DNA of 64,000 nucleotides from Flavobacteriales bacterium (GTDB taxonomy: Bacteria; Bacteroidota; Bacteroidia; Flavobacteriales_D; Sanyastnellaceae): assembly GCA_030729695.1 (NCBI GenBank), contig JANQWV010000044.1, forward strand, positions 1 through 64,000, read 5' to 3'. The notes below the pieces were generated by a model. That model was given only the letters and a program-made list of their open reading frames with translations. It had not been told where the DNA came from and did no database searches. Made by a program: the position numbers and the translations under genes. Positions 16,360 to 25,529 of this stretch are shown piece after piece (the stretch's first letter is position 1; the number at the start of each line of letters is the position of its first letter).

Positions 16360-16869
16360 TTACGATTTTGAAGTTTCTTTTTTAGATAAATAAACGGCAC
16401 CTACCATTGCCGCAAGGAAGAGTACAGACGCCAATTCGAAAGGAAGTAGGTAGTCTTTGTACAATACTTTTCCTAGGTTCTGAACCAATCCAGCATCGTC
16501 AGCCATTGGGGCTTTACCCATAACAATGGTAGACTTCGAGATTAACGAAACCAAGATGAGCATGATGCTGCACGATGAAACCACCGCGGCAATCTTCACC
16601 CAAGATTTTGTTTTCTCTTCTTGCTCTTCGTTTAGGTTTAGCATCATGATGACGTAGAGGAACAATACCATGATGGCTCCCGCGTAAACAATGATGTGAA
16701 CCGCTGCAAGGAATTGCGCGTTCATTAAAAAGTAATGTCCTGCAATGCTGAAAAACGTTACAATCAAGTAAAGGACACTGTGCACTGGATTCCTGCTCAG
16801 AATAACAGCGAGACCGCTGAAAATTGCGAGGAACGACAGAAAGTAAAAAGCAATTTCGGTTAAGCTCAT
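16360..16869 (-). CDS. nuoJ: NADH-quinone oxidoreductase subunit J
   Basis: 169 aa with five helices. The family text [20 protein letters not shown] and the conserved helix with Tyr/Gly ([20 protein letters not shown]) are intact; this helix rearranges during coupling. The start overlaps the nuoI stop by 4 nt (ATGA). Confidence 0.96.
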   Translation of the reverse strand: MSLTEIAFYFLSFLAIFSGLAVILSRNPVHSVLYLIVTFFSIAGHYFLMNAQFLAAVHIIVYAGAIMVLFLYVIMMLNLNEEQEEKTKSWVKIAAVVSSCSIMLILVSLISKSTIVMGKAPMADDAGLVQNLGKVLYKDYLLPFELASVLFLAAMVGAVYLSKKETSKS

Positions 16870-17456
16870 TGTTTTAAACGGTCTTGAAAGGTTTGGTTAT
16901 GCGCGTGTTTTTTATCTTGTTTGAAAGACAATACATCGGGTGTTTGACGCTTCGTAACATCTACACGTTCGTTCACGTCTTCCACCAATATACTTTTTCC
17001 AAACACTTCTTCTCCGCGAGTGAATGAACTTGGAACAATGCGATCGGTAAGGAAGATGGCCTCTTTCGGACAAGCCTCTTCACACAATCCGCAGAAGATG
17101 CAACGCAACATGTTGATCTCGTAAATCTTCGCGTACTTCTCTTCGCGGTATAGAGATTCTTCTCCTTTGTTGCGTTCTGCTGCTTCCATAGTAATGGCTT
17201 CAGCCGGACAAGCAACAGCGCAAAGTCCGCATGCCGTGCAGCGTTCAGCACCTGCTTCGTCGCGCTTCAACACGTGTTGTCCGCGATAAACAGGAGCAAT
17301 CTCTCTGGTTTGCTCAGGGTATTTAATGGTTGCCTTACGCTTAAATAAGTGGCTAAGCGTGATTGCCATTCCTTTGAAGATTGCAGGTAAGTACAAGCTC
17401 TCCATTAAGGTTAGTTCCTTCTTGGCAACAACTTTTGAACGGTTAGTTAAACTCAT
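16866..17456 (-). CDS. nuoI: NADH-quinone oxidoreductase subunit I (2 x [4Fe-4S])
   Basis: 196 aa. It has two ferredoxin motifs: CTACGLCAVACPAEA and CIFCGLCEEACPKEA. They bind clusters N6a and N6b, which pass electrons towards N2 in NuoB. The N-terminus (GMAITLSHLFKRKATIKYP) is the usual amphipathic membrane contact. The C-terminal tail after about residue 150 is charged. It overlaps nuoJ by 4 nt and follows nuoH by 12 nt. Confidence 0.96.
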   Translation of the reverse strand: MSLTNRSKVVAKKELTLMESLYLPAIFKGMAITLSHLFKRKATIKYPEQTREIAPVYRGQHVLKRDEAGAERCTACGLCAVACPAEAITMEAAERNKGEESLYREEKYAKIYEINMLRCIFCGLCEEACPKEAIFLTDRIVPSSFTRGEEVFGKSILVEDVNERVDVTKRQTPDVLSFKQDKKHAHNQTFQDRLKQ

Positions 17457-17468
17457 GGTGTTGTTGTT

Positions 17469-18497
17469 TTACAGTTTGCCCGTGAAGTACATCACAAGGC
17501 CAGTAATGAAAATGTTGAAAATAGCGAGAGGCAATAACACCTTCCATCCGAGGTTCATCAATTGGTCATAACGGAAACGTGGAAGTGTCCAACGAACCCA
17601 CATGAAGATAAAGATGAAGATTAAAATCTTTCCAAGGAACACCGCTGTTTGAATAGCAGAAAGTAGATTTCCTTCCAACCCTAATTCATGTTGAAATGGG
17701 AAGTTATATCCACCGAAGTACAACGAGGCCATCACTGCTGAAGAGATGAACATGTTGATGTATTCAGCGAAAAGGAAGAAGCCTAATTTCATAGAACTGT
17801 ACTCGGTGTGGAAACCACCAACCAATTCCGATTCACTTTCTGGTAAGTCGAACGGTGCACGGTTCGTTTCAGCGAATGCACAGATTAAGAAGATCAAAAA
17901 TCCAAGTGGTTGATAAACGATGTAAGCATAATCGGCATCTTGTTGCGCAACAATTTCACCCAAGTTCAAGGTGCCTGTTAGCATAACCAATGCGATAAGC
18001 GCAAGACCCATGGCTACTTCGTAAGAGATCATTTGTGAAGAAGCACGAAGCGCACCAAGTAATGCGAACTTGTTGTTCGAACTCCATCCGCCAATCATGA
18101 TTCCATAAACACCAATAGAAATAACACCAAGCAAATACAGAAGTCCAATGTTAATGTCGGCAATTTGCATTGGGAAGTAAGTACCATCGATCGTGAATCC
18201 AGCTCCCCAAGGAATAACCGCTCCGGTCATACATGCGGTAAGCATGAAGAATGATGGACCTAAAATGAACAACCATTTATTCGAATGGGTTGGAATCATT
18301 TCTTCTTTGAAAAGCATTTTCAATCCGTCTGCAATCGGTTGCAACAATCCGAAAGGACCTGCACGGTTCGGACCTACGCGGTCTTGCAGCCAAGATGCCA
18401 ACTTACGCTCTCCCCATGTCATGTAGGCTGCTGCGCCAAGCGTTACAGCGAACACGATCACACAAAGAATAATTTTATAGATAATAATCTGATCCAT
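17469..18497 (-). CDS. nuoH: NADH-quinone oxidoreductase subunit H
   Basis: 342 aa with eight helices. The quinone-chamber motif ERKLASWLQDRVGPNRAGPF is near residue 30. Acidic residues of the coupling path are in FAETNRAPFDLPESESELVG followed by GFHTEYSSM. It joins the peripheral and membrane arms and forms the quinone entry site. It lies 5 nt after nuoG. Confidence 0.97.
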   Translation of the reverse strand: MDQIIIYKIILCVIVFAVTLGAAAYMTWGERKLASWLQDRVGPNRAGPFGLLQPIADGLKMLFKEEMIPTHSNKWLFILGPSFFMLTACMTGAVIPWGAGFTIDGTYFPMQIADINIGLLYLLGVISIGVYGIMIGGWSSNNKFALLGALRASSQMISYEVAMGLALIALVMLTGTLNLGEIVAQQDADYAYIVYQPLGFLIFLICAFAETNRAPFDLPESESELVGGFHTEYSSMKLGFFLFAEYINMFISSAVMASLYFGGYNFPFQHELGLEGNLLSAIQTAVFLGKILIFIFIFMWVRWTLPRFRYDQLMNLGWKVLLPLAIFNIFITGLVMYFTGKL

Positions 18498-18502
18498 AGT
18501 CT

Positions 18503-19522
18503 TTATTTTTCTTCGTTGTTCGGATTTAATGCTCCTGTTCCCAAATCAACTTTGTCGCCGTGCGGCAATGATGCGCGTTGGCGGTCGATAGAGGCTTTCA
18601 ACAAGCGAAGGTTTTCATAGTGGTTCGCGCTGATAACAGAGTGACGGTCAACTTTCGTTGGTCCCTCAATAACCCAGTCGCTGGTTTTCTTGTGTTCGAA
18701 GCGACAGCTGTTACAAATCCATTCTTCAGCTTCTCCGTAGGTGTCTTTGCGAGCGGTAACGCGAGCGACATCGTCTCCTTTGTACCACAAACGTACTTTT
18801 CCAGTACACGTCGGACAATCGCGGTGCGCATCTACCGGTTTGGTATACCACACACGGCTTTTGAAACGGAAGGTCTTGTCGGTCAAGGCTCCAACCGGAC
18901 ATACATCGATGACGTTTCCAGAGAAATCGTTATCGATTGCTTTTTCAATGTAAGTTGAAATCTCTGCGGCATCGCCACGGTTGATGACACCGTGAACACG
19001 TCCGTCTGTAATTTGGTCAGCAACTTTCACACAACGGAAGCACATGATGCAACGCGTCATGTGTAACTGAACTTTATCTCCGATATCAATCTTTTCGAAT
19101 TCTCTTCTTGGGAATTCATAACGCGTTTCAGCTTTTCCGTGCTCGTAGGCTAAATCTTGAAGGTGACACTCTCCCGCTTGATCGCACACAGGGCAATCCA
19201 ACGGGTGATTCAACAACAACATTTCAACTACACCTGCACGTGCTTCTAAAACTTCAGGTGAAGTAATGTTTAGCACTTCCATTCCATCCATAACTGTTGT
19301 TCTGCATGAAGCAACAGGCTTAGGCATTGGGCGAGGATCTTTTTCAGAACCCTTCGATACCTTCACCAAACAAGTGCGGCAGTATCCACCGCTTGTTTTC
19401 AATTTGGAATAATAACACATCGCTGGCGGAACAATGTCTCCACCAATCATGCGTGCAGCCTGAAGAATGGTTGTGCCATCTGGCACTTCAATTTCAATTC
19501 CGTCTATGGTAACTTTAGCCAT
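18503..19522 (-). CDS. nuoG: NuoG, short form without molybdopterin domain
   Basis: 339 aa, against about 700-900 aa in most bacteria. The [2Fe-2S] ligands are C36, C48, C51 and C73. The His-Cys motif for N5 has H106, C110, C113 and C119 (NHPLDCPVCDQAGEC). N4 has C158, C161, C164 and C208. Two more CxxC pairs (C236/C239 and C270/C273, CPTC and CNSC) look like the start of the Fe4S4 segment that normally leads into the molybdopterin-like fold, and the protein stops soon after. Short NuoG is known in Flavobacteriales, and the tight spacing to nuoH (5 nt) and nuoF (16 nt) shows that it is intact rather than broken. It carries electrons from NuoF/E to NuoI. Confidence 0.92.
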   Translation of the reverse strand: MAKVTIDGIEIEVPDGTTILQAARMIGGDIVPPAMCYYSKLKTSGGYCRTCLVKVSKGSEKDPRPMPKPVASCRTTVMDGMEVLNITSPEVLEARAGVVEMLLLNHPLDCPVCDQAGECHLQDLAYEHGKAETRYEFPRREFEKIDIGDKVQLHMTRCIMCFRCVKVADQITDGRVHGVINRGDAAEISTYIEKAIDNDFSGNVIDVCPVGALTDKTFRFKSRVWYTKPVDAHRDCPTCTGKVRLWYKGDDVARVTARKDTYGEAEEWICNSCRFEHKKTSDWVIEGPTKVDRHSVISANHYENLRLLKASIDRQRASLPHGDKVDLGTGALNPNNEEK

Positions 19523-19538
19523 AATAGTAGTTCTTCAA

Positions 19539-20888
19539 TTAGTTAATGGGAGCAGTAAGGTTGTTCAGTCTGTAATAGTGCTTCACGTCGTTTACGTGCT
19601 CGCCGTTGCGAATGAAATCTTCGAATTCTTTTCTGAAATGACGAATGGCAGCAGCCACAGGCCATGCAGCAGCTTCACCCAATGGACAAATGGTTTTTCC
19701 TTCAATCTTCGATTGAATGTCCCAAAGCAAATCAACGTCTGCCAAGGTTCCGTGTCCGTGAAGAATTTTGTGAAGGATCTTTTCCATCCATCCTGTTCCT
19801 TCACGACAAGGGCTACACTGACCGCAGCTTTCGTGGTGATAGAAACGAGCGAAGGTGTATAGGTTTTTTACAATGCTGGTATCTTCGTCCATAACAATGA
19901 ATCCGCCTGAACCCAACATGGTTCCAGTTGCAAATCCGCCATCGCCAAGACTTTCGTAAGACATTAAGCGAGGCTCACCTGCGGCGGTGTTCAAGATTAA
20001 TTCTGTTGGAAGAATTGGAACGGAAGATCCACCGGCAACAACCGCTTTTAATTTTTTTCCGTTGCGAATTCCACCACAGTATTCATCTGAATAAATAAAC
20101 TCTTCAACTGGAACACCCAATTCAATTTCGTAAACGCCTGGCTTGTTAATGTGTCCAGATGCAGAAATCAATTTCGTTCCCTTGCTGTTTCCAACACCAA
20201 TAGCAGCGTAGGCCGCTCCGCCTTCGTTCACAATAGGAACAACGGCAGCAATGGTTTCAACATTGTTTACAACGGTAGGACAACCGTACAAACCAGCGAT
20301 TGCTGGGAACGGTGGTTTAATGCGAGGATTTCCTCTTTTTCCTTCAAGCGATTCAAGCAACGCGGTTTCTTCTCCGCAGATGTATGCACCTGCTCCGATT
20401 TGAACATACAAGTCTAAATCGAATCCTGAATTTAATATGTTCTTTCCAAGAAGTCCAGCTGCGTAGGCTTCGTCAATGGCTTGTTCTAAGATACGCGCAA
20501 CGTAGAAATACTCGCCGCGAATGTAGATGTATGAAGTCTTTGCTCCGAGCGCGTAACTCGACAAGATCATTCCTTCAATTAACAAGTGAGGAATGCGCTC
20601 CATGAGGTAACGGTCTTTGAACGTTCCTGGCTCAGATTCGTCGGCGTTACACACAACGTATCTTGGAACACCCTCAGGTTTTGCAAGGAAGCTCCATTTC
20701 ATTCCTGTTGGAAATCCTGCACCGCCACGTCCACGCAAACCAGAAGTTTTCACTTCTTCAACAATCTGCTCTGGGGTCATAGACTTCAATGCTTTCTCAA
20801 GAGAAGCATATCCGCCGTGTTTGCGATAGGTATCGAGGAAACGTATTCCTTCAATATGATCGTTCGCTAAAAGTATTTTCTTTCCCAT
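19539..20888 (-). CDS. nuoF: NADH-quinone oxidoreductase subunit F (NADH/FMN site)
   Basis: 449 aa. The FMN/NADH glycine-rich motif is GLRGRGGAGFPTGMKWSF (about residues 50-67), with a second site in GAGAYICGEETALLESLEGK. The [4Fe-4S] N3 ligands are in ESCGQCSPCREGTGW, with a later Cys in KTICPLGEAA. It oxidises NADH and passes electrons to FMN and the cluster chain. It lies 3 nt after nuoE. Confidence 0.97.
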   Translation of the reverse strand: MGKKILLANDHIEGIRFLDTYRKHGGYASLEKALKSMTPEQIVEEVKTSGLRGRGGAGFPTGMKWSFLAKPEGVPRYVVCNADESEPGTFKDRYLMERIPHLLIEGMILSSYALGAKTSYIYIRGEYFYVARILEQAIDEAYAAGLLGKNILNSGFDLDLYVQIGAGAYICGEETALLESLEGKRGNPRIKPPFPAIAGLYGCPTVVNNVETIAAVVPIVNEGGAAYAAIGVGNSKGTKLISASGHINKPGVYEIELGVPVEEFIYSDEYCGGIRNGKKLKAVVAGGSSVPILPTELILNTAAGEPRLMSYESLGDGGFATGTMLGSGGFIVMDEDTSIVKNLYTFARFYHHESCGQCSPCREGTGWMEKILHKILHGHGTLADVDLLWDIQSKIEGKTICPLGEAAAWPVAAAIRHFRKEFEDFIRNGEHVNDVKHYYRLNNLTAPIN

Positions 20889-20891
20889 GGC

Positions 20892-21446
20892 TTAGTCTAT
20901 GTTAACGGGATTATCATTCGTGTAAACGCGCGCCTTGCCTTCAGCACGAAGTGAGTCAACCAATTTGTCGGTTTTCTCTAACGTTAGGTTTTCGTAGTAG
21001 TCACCTCCGCACTGAAGCATTGGCGCTGTTCCGCAAGAACCTAAACACTCAACGGTTTTCAGTGTGAACATTCCGTCTGCTGTGGTTTGACCTTCTTTGA
21101 TACCTAATTTCTTTTCAAGGTGACGAACAATATCTTCCGCACCGTTCAACCAACAGCTGCTGGTTCTGCACACTTCAAGCGTACATTTTCCAACAGGCTT
21201 CAAATTGAACATGGAGTAGAACGAAGCCACTTCATATGCTTCAATCGGTTGAATTGAAAGGAATTCAGCAACGCAATCCATTGCAGGAACACTTAACCAT
21301 CCGTCGAATTCAGCTTGCGCCAAATGAAGCAATGGAATCAATGCCGACTTGTGTCGACCTTCAGGATAACGCGCAACAATTTTCTTAGCAATTGCGGCTG
21401 TTTCGTCACTGAATTTTAAAATTGTTTTTTCTGACATATCGTCCAA
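20892..21446 (-). CDS. nuoE: NADH-quinone oxidoreductase subunit E ([2Fe-2S])
   Basis: 184 aa, thioredoxin-like. The four N1a ligands are in LEVCRTSSCWLNG and ECLGSCGTAPMLQ. It partners NuoF in the NADH dehydrogenase module. The start could be ATG 21446 or ATG 21437 (MSEKTILKF); neither has a Shine-Dalgarno site. It lies 3 nt after nuoD. Confidence 0.96.
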   Translation of the reverse strand: MDDMSEKTILKFSDETAAIAKKIVARYPEGRHKSALIPLLHLAQAEFDGWLSVPAMDCVAEFLSIQPIEAYEVASFYSMFNLKPVGKCTLEVCRTSSCWLNGAEDIVRHLEKKLGIKEGQTTADGMFTLKTVECLGSCGTAPMLQCGGDYYENLTLEKTDKLVDSLRAEGKARVYTNDNPVNID

Positions 21447-21449
21447 AAT

Positions 21450-22652
21450 TTATGCGTCTAATTCTCCAGCAATAACGTTCATGCTAGACATCGTAAGAAT
21501 AGCATCGCTTAACATTCCACCAGAAATCATTTCTGGATAAGCTTGGTAGTAGATGAAGCAAGGTCTTCTGAAGTGCAAGCGATACGGTGTTCTTCCACCA
21601 TCGCTCACCAAATAGAATCCTAATTCTCCGTTTCCACCTTCAACAGCGTGGTACACTTCACCAATTGGAATATCAGTTTCACCCATCACAATTTTGAAGT
21701 GATAGATTAACGCTTCCATGCTGCTGTACACCAACTCTTTTGCAGGAAGGTAAAACTCTGGAACGTCAGCGTGAATAGGTCCTGAAGGAAGTTTGTCTAT
21801 GGCTTGTTGAATAATGCTCATACTTTCCCACATCTCTGCCATACGCACAGCGTAGCGATCGTAGGTGTCGCCGGTTGTTCCAACAGGGACAGTAAATTCG
21901 AAGTCTTCGTAAGAACTGTAAGGTGCAGCAACACGAACGTCGTAGTCAACACCTGCAGCACGCAGATTTGATCCGGTGAATCCGTATGCCAATGCGCGCT
22001 CTGCAGTGATAGGACCGCAGTTCACGGTTCTGTCTACGAAGATTCTGTTTCTTGTTACCAACGCATCGAATTCTTTCAATGCTTTCGGAAACTCTTTCAA
22101 GAAGGCCGTTAATTTATTCCAAGCCTTTTCGTTGAAGTCCTTATCCATTCCACCAATACGACCAATGTTCGTGGTTAAACGAGCACCGCATATTTCTTCG
22201 AAAATTTCATAGATTTTTTCTCTCCATTGGAAGAGGTAAAGGAATCCGGTCATTGCACCCGAGTCAACCGCAATAACGGTGTCGCATACAATGTGATCGG
22301 CAATACGCGAAAGCTCCATGATTATCACACGCAAGTATTGCGCGCGCTTCGGAACTTCGCAGTTGATCAATTTCTCAACCGTCATGTGCCATCCCATATT
22401 GTTGATAGGAGAGGAGCAGTAGTTCAAACGGTCGGTGATCGGAGTGATTTGAGCATACGGACGGTGTTCCGCCAATTTCTCAAAAGCTCTGTGAATGTAT
22501 CCAACAGTAGGTTCTGCTTTCACAATCATTTCTCCGTCCATGGTTAAGACGTTCTGAAAGATACCGTGTGTTGCAGGGTGTGTAGGACCTAGGTTCAGGA
22601 TTGAATAATCCTTTTCCGGATCGTTTGGGTTTATGATTGGAGTTGTACTCAT
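21450..22652 (-). CDS. nuoD: NADH-quinone oxidoreductase subunit D (49 kDa)
   Basis: 400 aa from ATG 22652 (MSTTPIINPNDPEKDYSI); an in-frame ATG at 22667 would overlap nuoC by 11 nt. The quinone-pocket His and neighbours are in LNLGPTHPATHGIFQNVLTM, and GYIHRAFEKLAEHRPY follows. The C-terminal text MNVIAGELDA keeps the usual GE-x-D ending. It is a separate protein from NuoC here, not a NuoCD fusion. It shapes the quinone site next to cluster N2. Confidence 0.95.
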   Translation of the reverse strand: MSTTPIINPNDPEKDYSILNLGPTHPATHGIFQNVLTMDGEMIVKAEPTVGYIHRAFEKLAEHRPYAQITPITDRLNYCSSPINNMGWHMTVEKLINCEVPKRAQYLRVIIMELSRIADHIVCDTVIAVDSGAMTGFLYLFQWREKIYEIFEEICGARLTTNIGRIGGMDKDFNEKAWNKLTAFLKEFPKALKEFDALVTRNRIFVDRTVNCGPITAERALAYGFTGSNLRAAGVDYDVRVAAPYSSYEDFEFTVPVGTTGDTYDRYAVRMAEMWESMSIIQQAIDKLPSGPIHADVPEFYLPAKELVYSSMEALIYHFKIVMGETDIPIGEVYHAVEGGNGELGFYLVSDGGRTPYRLHFRRPCFIYYQAYPEMISGGMLSDAILTMSSMNVIAGELDA

Positions 22653-22656
22653 AGGA

Positions 22657-23172
22657 TTATCGCCCAAAATATTTATCTTGTTTATCGTCGCGTCCAGCGT
22701 CTTCCAACGGATACTCTTTGCGCATTGGGAAGTAGTTCATTTCATCCATGTTTAAGATTCTTCTTAAATCTGGATGACCTTGGAATTGTACTCCGAAGAA
22801 ATCGTATTCTTGACGTTCCATCCAGTTCGCCGAAGGCCAAAGAGAAACAAGCGAAGAAATTTTCAAATCAGATTTCGGGAAGAAGGTCTTCACACGAATG
22901 CGCGTGTTTGCTTGCATGTTGTGCAAGTGGTAAACCATTCCGAACTCTTTGTCGCCTTGCTCTGGAAAGTGCATTGCGCAACAGGTTGTCAAAAAACCGA
23001 ATGAAAGTTCGGTCGACTCTTTGAAGTGTTTCATCACTTCAAGGATGTTTTCTTTTTTCACTTCGAAGCAAGGGAAGTCACGATCTACGTAACTCGTAAC
23101 AATGCTCGAAGAAATATTTTCTGAATTCGATAAAACGAAATCGTGAAGTTCTTGGGTAGTCATGGCTGCCAT
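22657..23172 (-). CDS. nuoC: NADH-quinone oxidoreductase subunit C (30 kDa)
   Basis: 171 aa. The signature DFFGVQFQGHPDLRRILNMD and the preceding SLWPSANWMERQEYDFFG are conserved. The C-terminus has YPLEDAGRDDKQDKY. It is a structural peripheral-arm subunit that contacts NuoD. Its start overlaps the nuoB stop by 1 nt. Confidence 0.95.
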   Translation of the reverse strand: MAAMTTQELHDFVLSNSENISSSIVTSYVDRDFPCFEVKKENILEVMKHFKESTELSFGFLTTCCAMHFPEQGDKEFGMVYHLHNMQANTRIRVKTFFPKSDLKISSLVSLWPSANWMERQEYDFFGVQFQGHPDLRRILNMDEMNYFPMRKEYPLEDAGRDDKQDKYFGR

Positions 23173-23717
23173 TATTCAATTCCGTATTGTGCCAAGCGGG
23201 CTTTGTATTCTTCTGAAGTTCTGCGGCTGCGACCTTCGTTCTTCGCGAGTTCTTGAATTTTCAAGATGCCGTCTAAAACTTGTTCCGGTCTTGGCGGACA
23301 ACCAGGAATGTAAACGTCAACCGGAATGATTCTGTCGATTCCCTGAAGAACGCTGTACGTGTCGAAGATTCCACCTGAAGAAGCGCAAGCGCCCATGCTC
23401 AATACCCATTTCGGTTCAGCCATTTGCTCGTACACTTGACGAAGGATAGGTCCCATCTTTTTCGAAATGGTTCCCATAACCATAAGCAAGTCTGCTTGTC
23501 TTGGTGAGAAGCTCAAACGCTCCGAACCGAAACGTGCAAGATCGTAGTGAGAAGCCATAGTAGCCATGAACTCAATTCCGCAACATGAAGTTGCGAATGG
23601 CAAAGGCCAAAGTGAATTTGCTCTCGCCAATCCAACGGCTTTGTCTAACGATGTGGCGAAAAATCCTGCGCCTTCGAAACCTTCTGGCTTGTGGCTTGGA
23701 TCAATGTTTACACTCAT
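23172..23717 (-). CDS. nuoB: NADH-quinone oxidoreductase subunit B (cluster N2)
   Basis: 181 aa. The tandem cysteines are in [15 protein letters not shown]; the other N2 ligands are in [10 protein letters not shown] and [14 protein letters not shown]. It holds cluster N2, which reduces quinone. It lies 20 nt after nuoA. The tail from about residue 160 ([20 protein letters not shown]) is charged. Confidence 0.97.
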   Translation of the reverse strand: MSVNIDPSHKPEGFEGAGFFATSLDKAVGLARANSLWPLPFATSCCGIEFMATMASHYDLARFGSERLSFSPRQADLLMVMGTISKKMGPILRQVYEQMAEPKWVLSMGACASSGGIFDTYSVLQGIDRIIPVDVYIPGCPPRPEQVLDGILKIQELAKNEGRSRRTSEEYKARLAQYGIE

Positions 23718-23737
23718 TTCTTTTGTATTAAAAGTTT

Positions 23738-24112
23738 TTATTTCTCCCAGTTTAATGCGCCTTTCTTAATGATGTAGACTAAACCTACAACCATTAATCC
23801 CATGAAAGCGAACATTTCCCACAATCCAAACACTCCGAGCTCTCTGAAGTTCACCGCCCAAGGATACATGAAGATTACCTCTACGTCGAACAATACGAAT
23901 AGAATGGCAACCAAGAAATATTTGATTGAAAAAGGCGTACGTGCATTTCCAACGGATTCAATTCCGCACTCGAATGCTTCGTTCTTAATTTTAGTTTTTC
24001 TCTTCGGACCAAGTAGGTGCGTCAGCAACATTGTGGTGACAACAAAACCAGCGGCAACGAGTGCCATGAAAACGATGGGTAGATATTCCCAAAGGTGTGA
24101 TGTTTTTTCCAT
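23738..24112 (-). CDS. nuoA: NADH-quinone oxidoreductase subunit A
   Basis: 124 aa with three helices. The conserved loop [20 protein letters not shown] carries the Cys used as a marker of the active/deactive switch in NuoA/ND3. The acidic helix [17 protein letters not shown] is present. It is the first gene of the 14-gene nuo operon, whose order A to N is complete and unbroken. Confidence 0.96.
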   Translation of the reverse strand: MEKTSHLWEYLPIVFMALVAAGFVVTTMLLTHLLGPKRKTKIKNEAFECGIESVGNARTPFSIKYFLVAILFVLFDVEVIFMYPWAVNFRELGVFGLWEMFAFMGLMVVGLVYIIKKGALNWEK

Positions 24113-24141
24113 TTCTTGCAGGAGCCCATTTTAGGGCGTCG

Positions 24142-24149
24142 CAAAGTTA
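24142..24149 (-). promoter_or_regulatory. -7 element TAACTTTG for the nuo operon
   Basis: A perfect TAnnTTTG, 29 nt before the nuoA ATG. No -33 box at normal spacing. It is probably the main promoter of all 14 nuo genes, since gaps inside the operon are 20 nt or less. Confidence 0.55.
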
Positions 24150-24213
24150 GAAGGAACAACGGATTAACATAGTTTTTCGAAGTGTTTTTTCACACGAATA
24201 TTCAAAGTTTCAA

Positions 24214-24242
24214 ACAAAAAGAAAGGAGGCAAGCCTCCTTTC
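24214..24242 (-). terminator. Rho-independent terminator after sucB
   Basis: A perfect inverted repeat GAAAGGAGGC/GCCTCCTTTC (24221-24242) with a 2-nt loop, followed on the minus strand by TTTTTG. It is 28 nt after the sucB stop and upstream of the nuo promoter. Confidence 0.85.
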
Positions 24243-24270
24243 AAATAGTATTTAAAATCGTTCTAATTAA

Positions 24271-25518
24271 TTACAGTCCCAAGAGAACCTCTTCAGCAGT
24301 TTTTCCACCGAACAACATGCGCTCTGGATTCTCTAACATTTCTTTCACTTTCACCAAGAAACCAACGCTTTCTCTTCCGTCGATAATGCGGTGATCGTAG
24401 CTTAATGCGATGTACATAATTGGACGAATAACCACTTGTCCGTTCTCTGCAATCGGGCGCTCAACAATATTGTGCATCCCCAGAATAGCGCTTTGCGGAG
24501 GGTTAATGATAGGCGTTGAAAGCATAGATCCGAATACTCCTCCGTTCGTGATAGTGAAGGTTCCACCTGTCATATCGTCAACGGTAATTTTTCCTTCGCG
24601 TGCTTTTTTCGCGAGTCCACCAATACCTTTTTCAATGTCGGCAAGTGAAAGCATTTCAGCGTTACGAACGATAGGAACCATCAATCCTTTCGGAGTAGAT
24701 ACTGCAATTCCCACATCGCAAAAATCGTTGTATACAATATCGGTACCGTCTATGCGCGCATTCACAGCAGGAAACTGATGAAGCGCTTCACACACTGCTT
24801 TCGTGAATAAGCTCATGAAGCCTAGACCAACACCGTGTTTCTCTTTGAATAATTCTTTGTACTTCGCACGAAGATCCATTGCAGGCTTCATGTTCACCTC
24901 GTTGAAGGTGGTTAGCATGGCAGTGTTGTTCTTCACAGAAACCAAACGCTCGGCAACTTTCTTGCGAAGCATGGTCATCTTTTCGCGACGCTCGGTTCTT
25001 TCACCTGTTCTTGCAGGAACAGCAGAAGTGTCGAATCCGGCAGCCATAGCCGCTGCTACGTCGCTTTTCAGAATTCTTCCACCAGGACCTGTCCCGCTAA
25101 CTTGTGCAGCAGTCACATTGTTTTCTGCCATCATCTTTGCAGCAGCAGGGGCCGCGTGGCCAGCTGCATAACTAGCCGCTGGTCCAGGAGATGGTGCCGC
25201 AGCTGGCGCAGGTGTTGGCGCTGCAACCGGTGCCGCTTCCGCTTTCGGAGCCGCTGCTGGAGCAGGCGCGTTGCCTTGCTTCGATGTGTCAATGGTTGCA
25301 GCAGTTGCTCCTACAGCAACCGTATCGCCCGCAGCAGCAAGAATGGTAATTTCTCCTGATGCTTCAGCAGTCATTTCCAATGTCGCTTTGTCGGAATCAA
25401 TTTCCGCAATCACTTGTCCGTTCTGAACGAAGTCGCCTGATTTTACAACCCAGTTGGCAATTTGAACTTCGCTAATACTCTCGCCTGGAGAGGGAACTTT
25501 AATTTCAATTACTGACAT
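24271..25518 (-). CDS. sucB: 2-oxoglutarate dehydrogenase E2 (dihydrolipoyl succinyltransferase)
   Basis: 415 aa. The N-terminal lipoyl domain has its lipoyl-Lys at K44 ([11 protein letters not shown]). A long Ala/Pro linker (about 79-125) is followed by the E3/E1-binding domain (about 126-165, [13 protein letters not shown]). The catalytic domain ends with the active-site His and Asp in [15 protein letters not shown]. It transfers succinyl from lipoate to CoA in the TCA cycle. Having a single lipoyl domain and sitting next to sucA identify it as the OGDH type rather than the PDH type. It lies 11 nt after sucA. The matching E3 is probably lpdA at 45.5 kb. Confidence 0.96.
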   Translation of the reverse strand: MSVIEIKVPSPGESISEVQIANWVVKSGDFVQNGQVIAEIDSDKATLEMTAEASGEITILAAAGDTVAVGATAATIDTSKQGNAPAPAAAPKAEAAPVAAPTPAPAAAPSPGPAASYAAGHAAPAAAKMMAENNVTAAQVSGTGPGGRILKSDVAAAMAAGFDTSAVPARTGERTERREKMTMLRKKVAERLVSVKNNTAMLTTFNEVNMKPAMDLRAKYKELFKEKHGVGLGFMSLFTKAVCEALHQFPAVNARIDGTDIVYNDFCDVGIAVSTPKGLMVPIVRNAEMLSLADIEKGIGGLAKKAREGKITVDDMTGGTFTITNGGVFGSMLSTPIINPPQSAILGMHNIVERPIAENGQVVIRPIMYIALSYDHRIIDGRESVGFLVKVKEMLENPERMLFGGKTAEEVLLGL

Positions 25519-25529
25519 ACTTATTTTTT

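Noticed and set aside
18503-19522. nuoG as a truncated pseudogene
   Set aside because: All cluster ligands are intact, spacing to nuoF and nuoH is tight, and short NuoG is known in this group.
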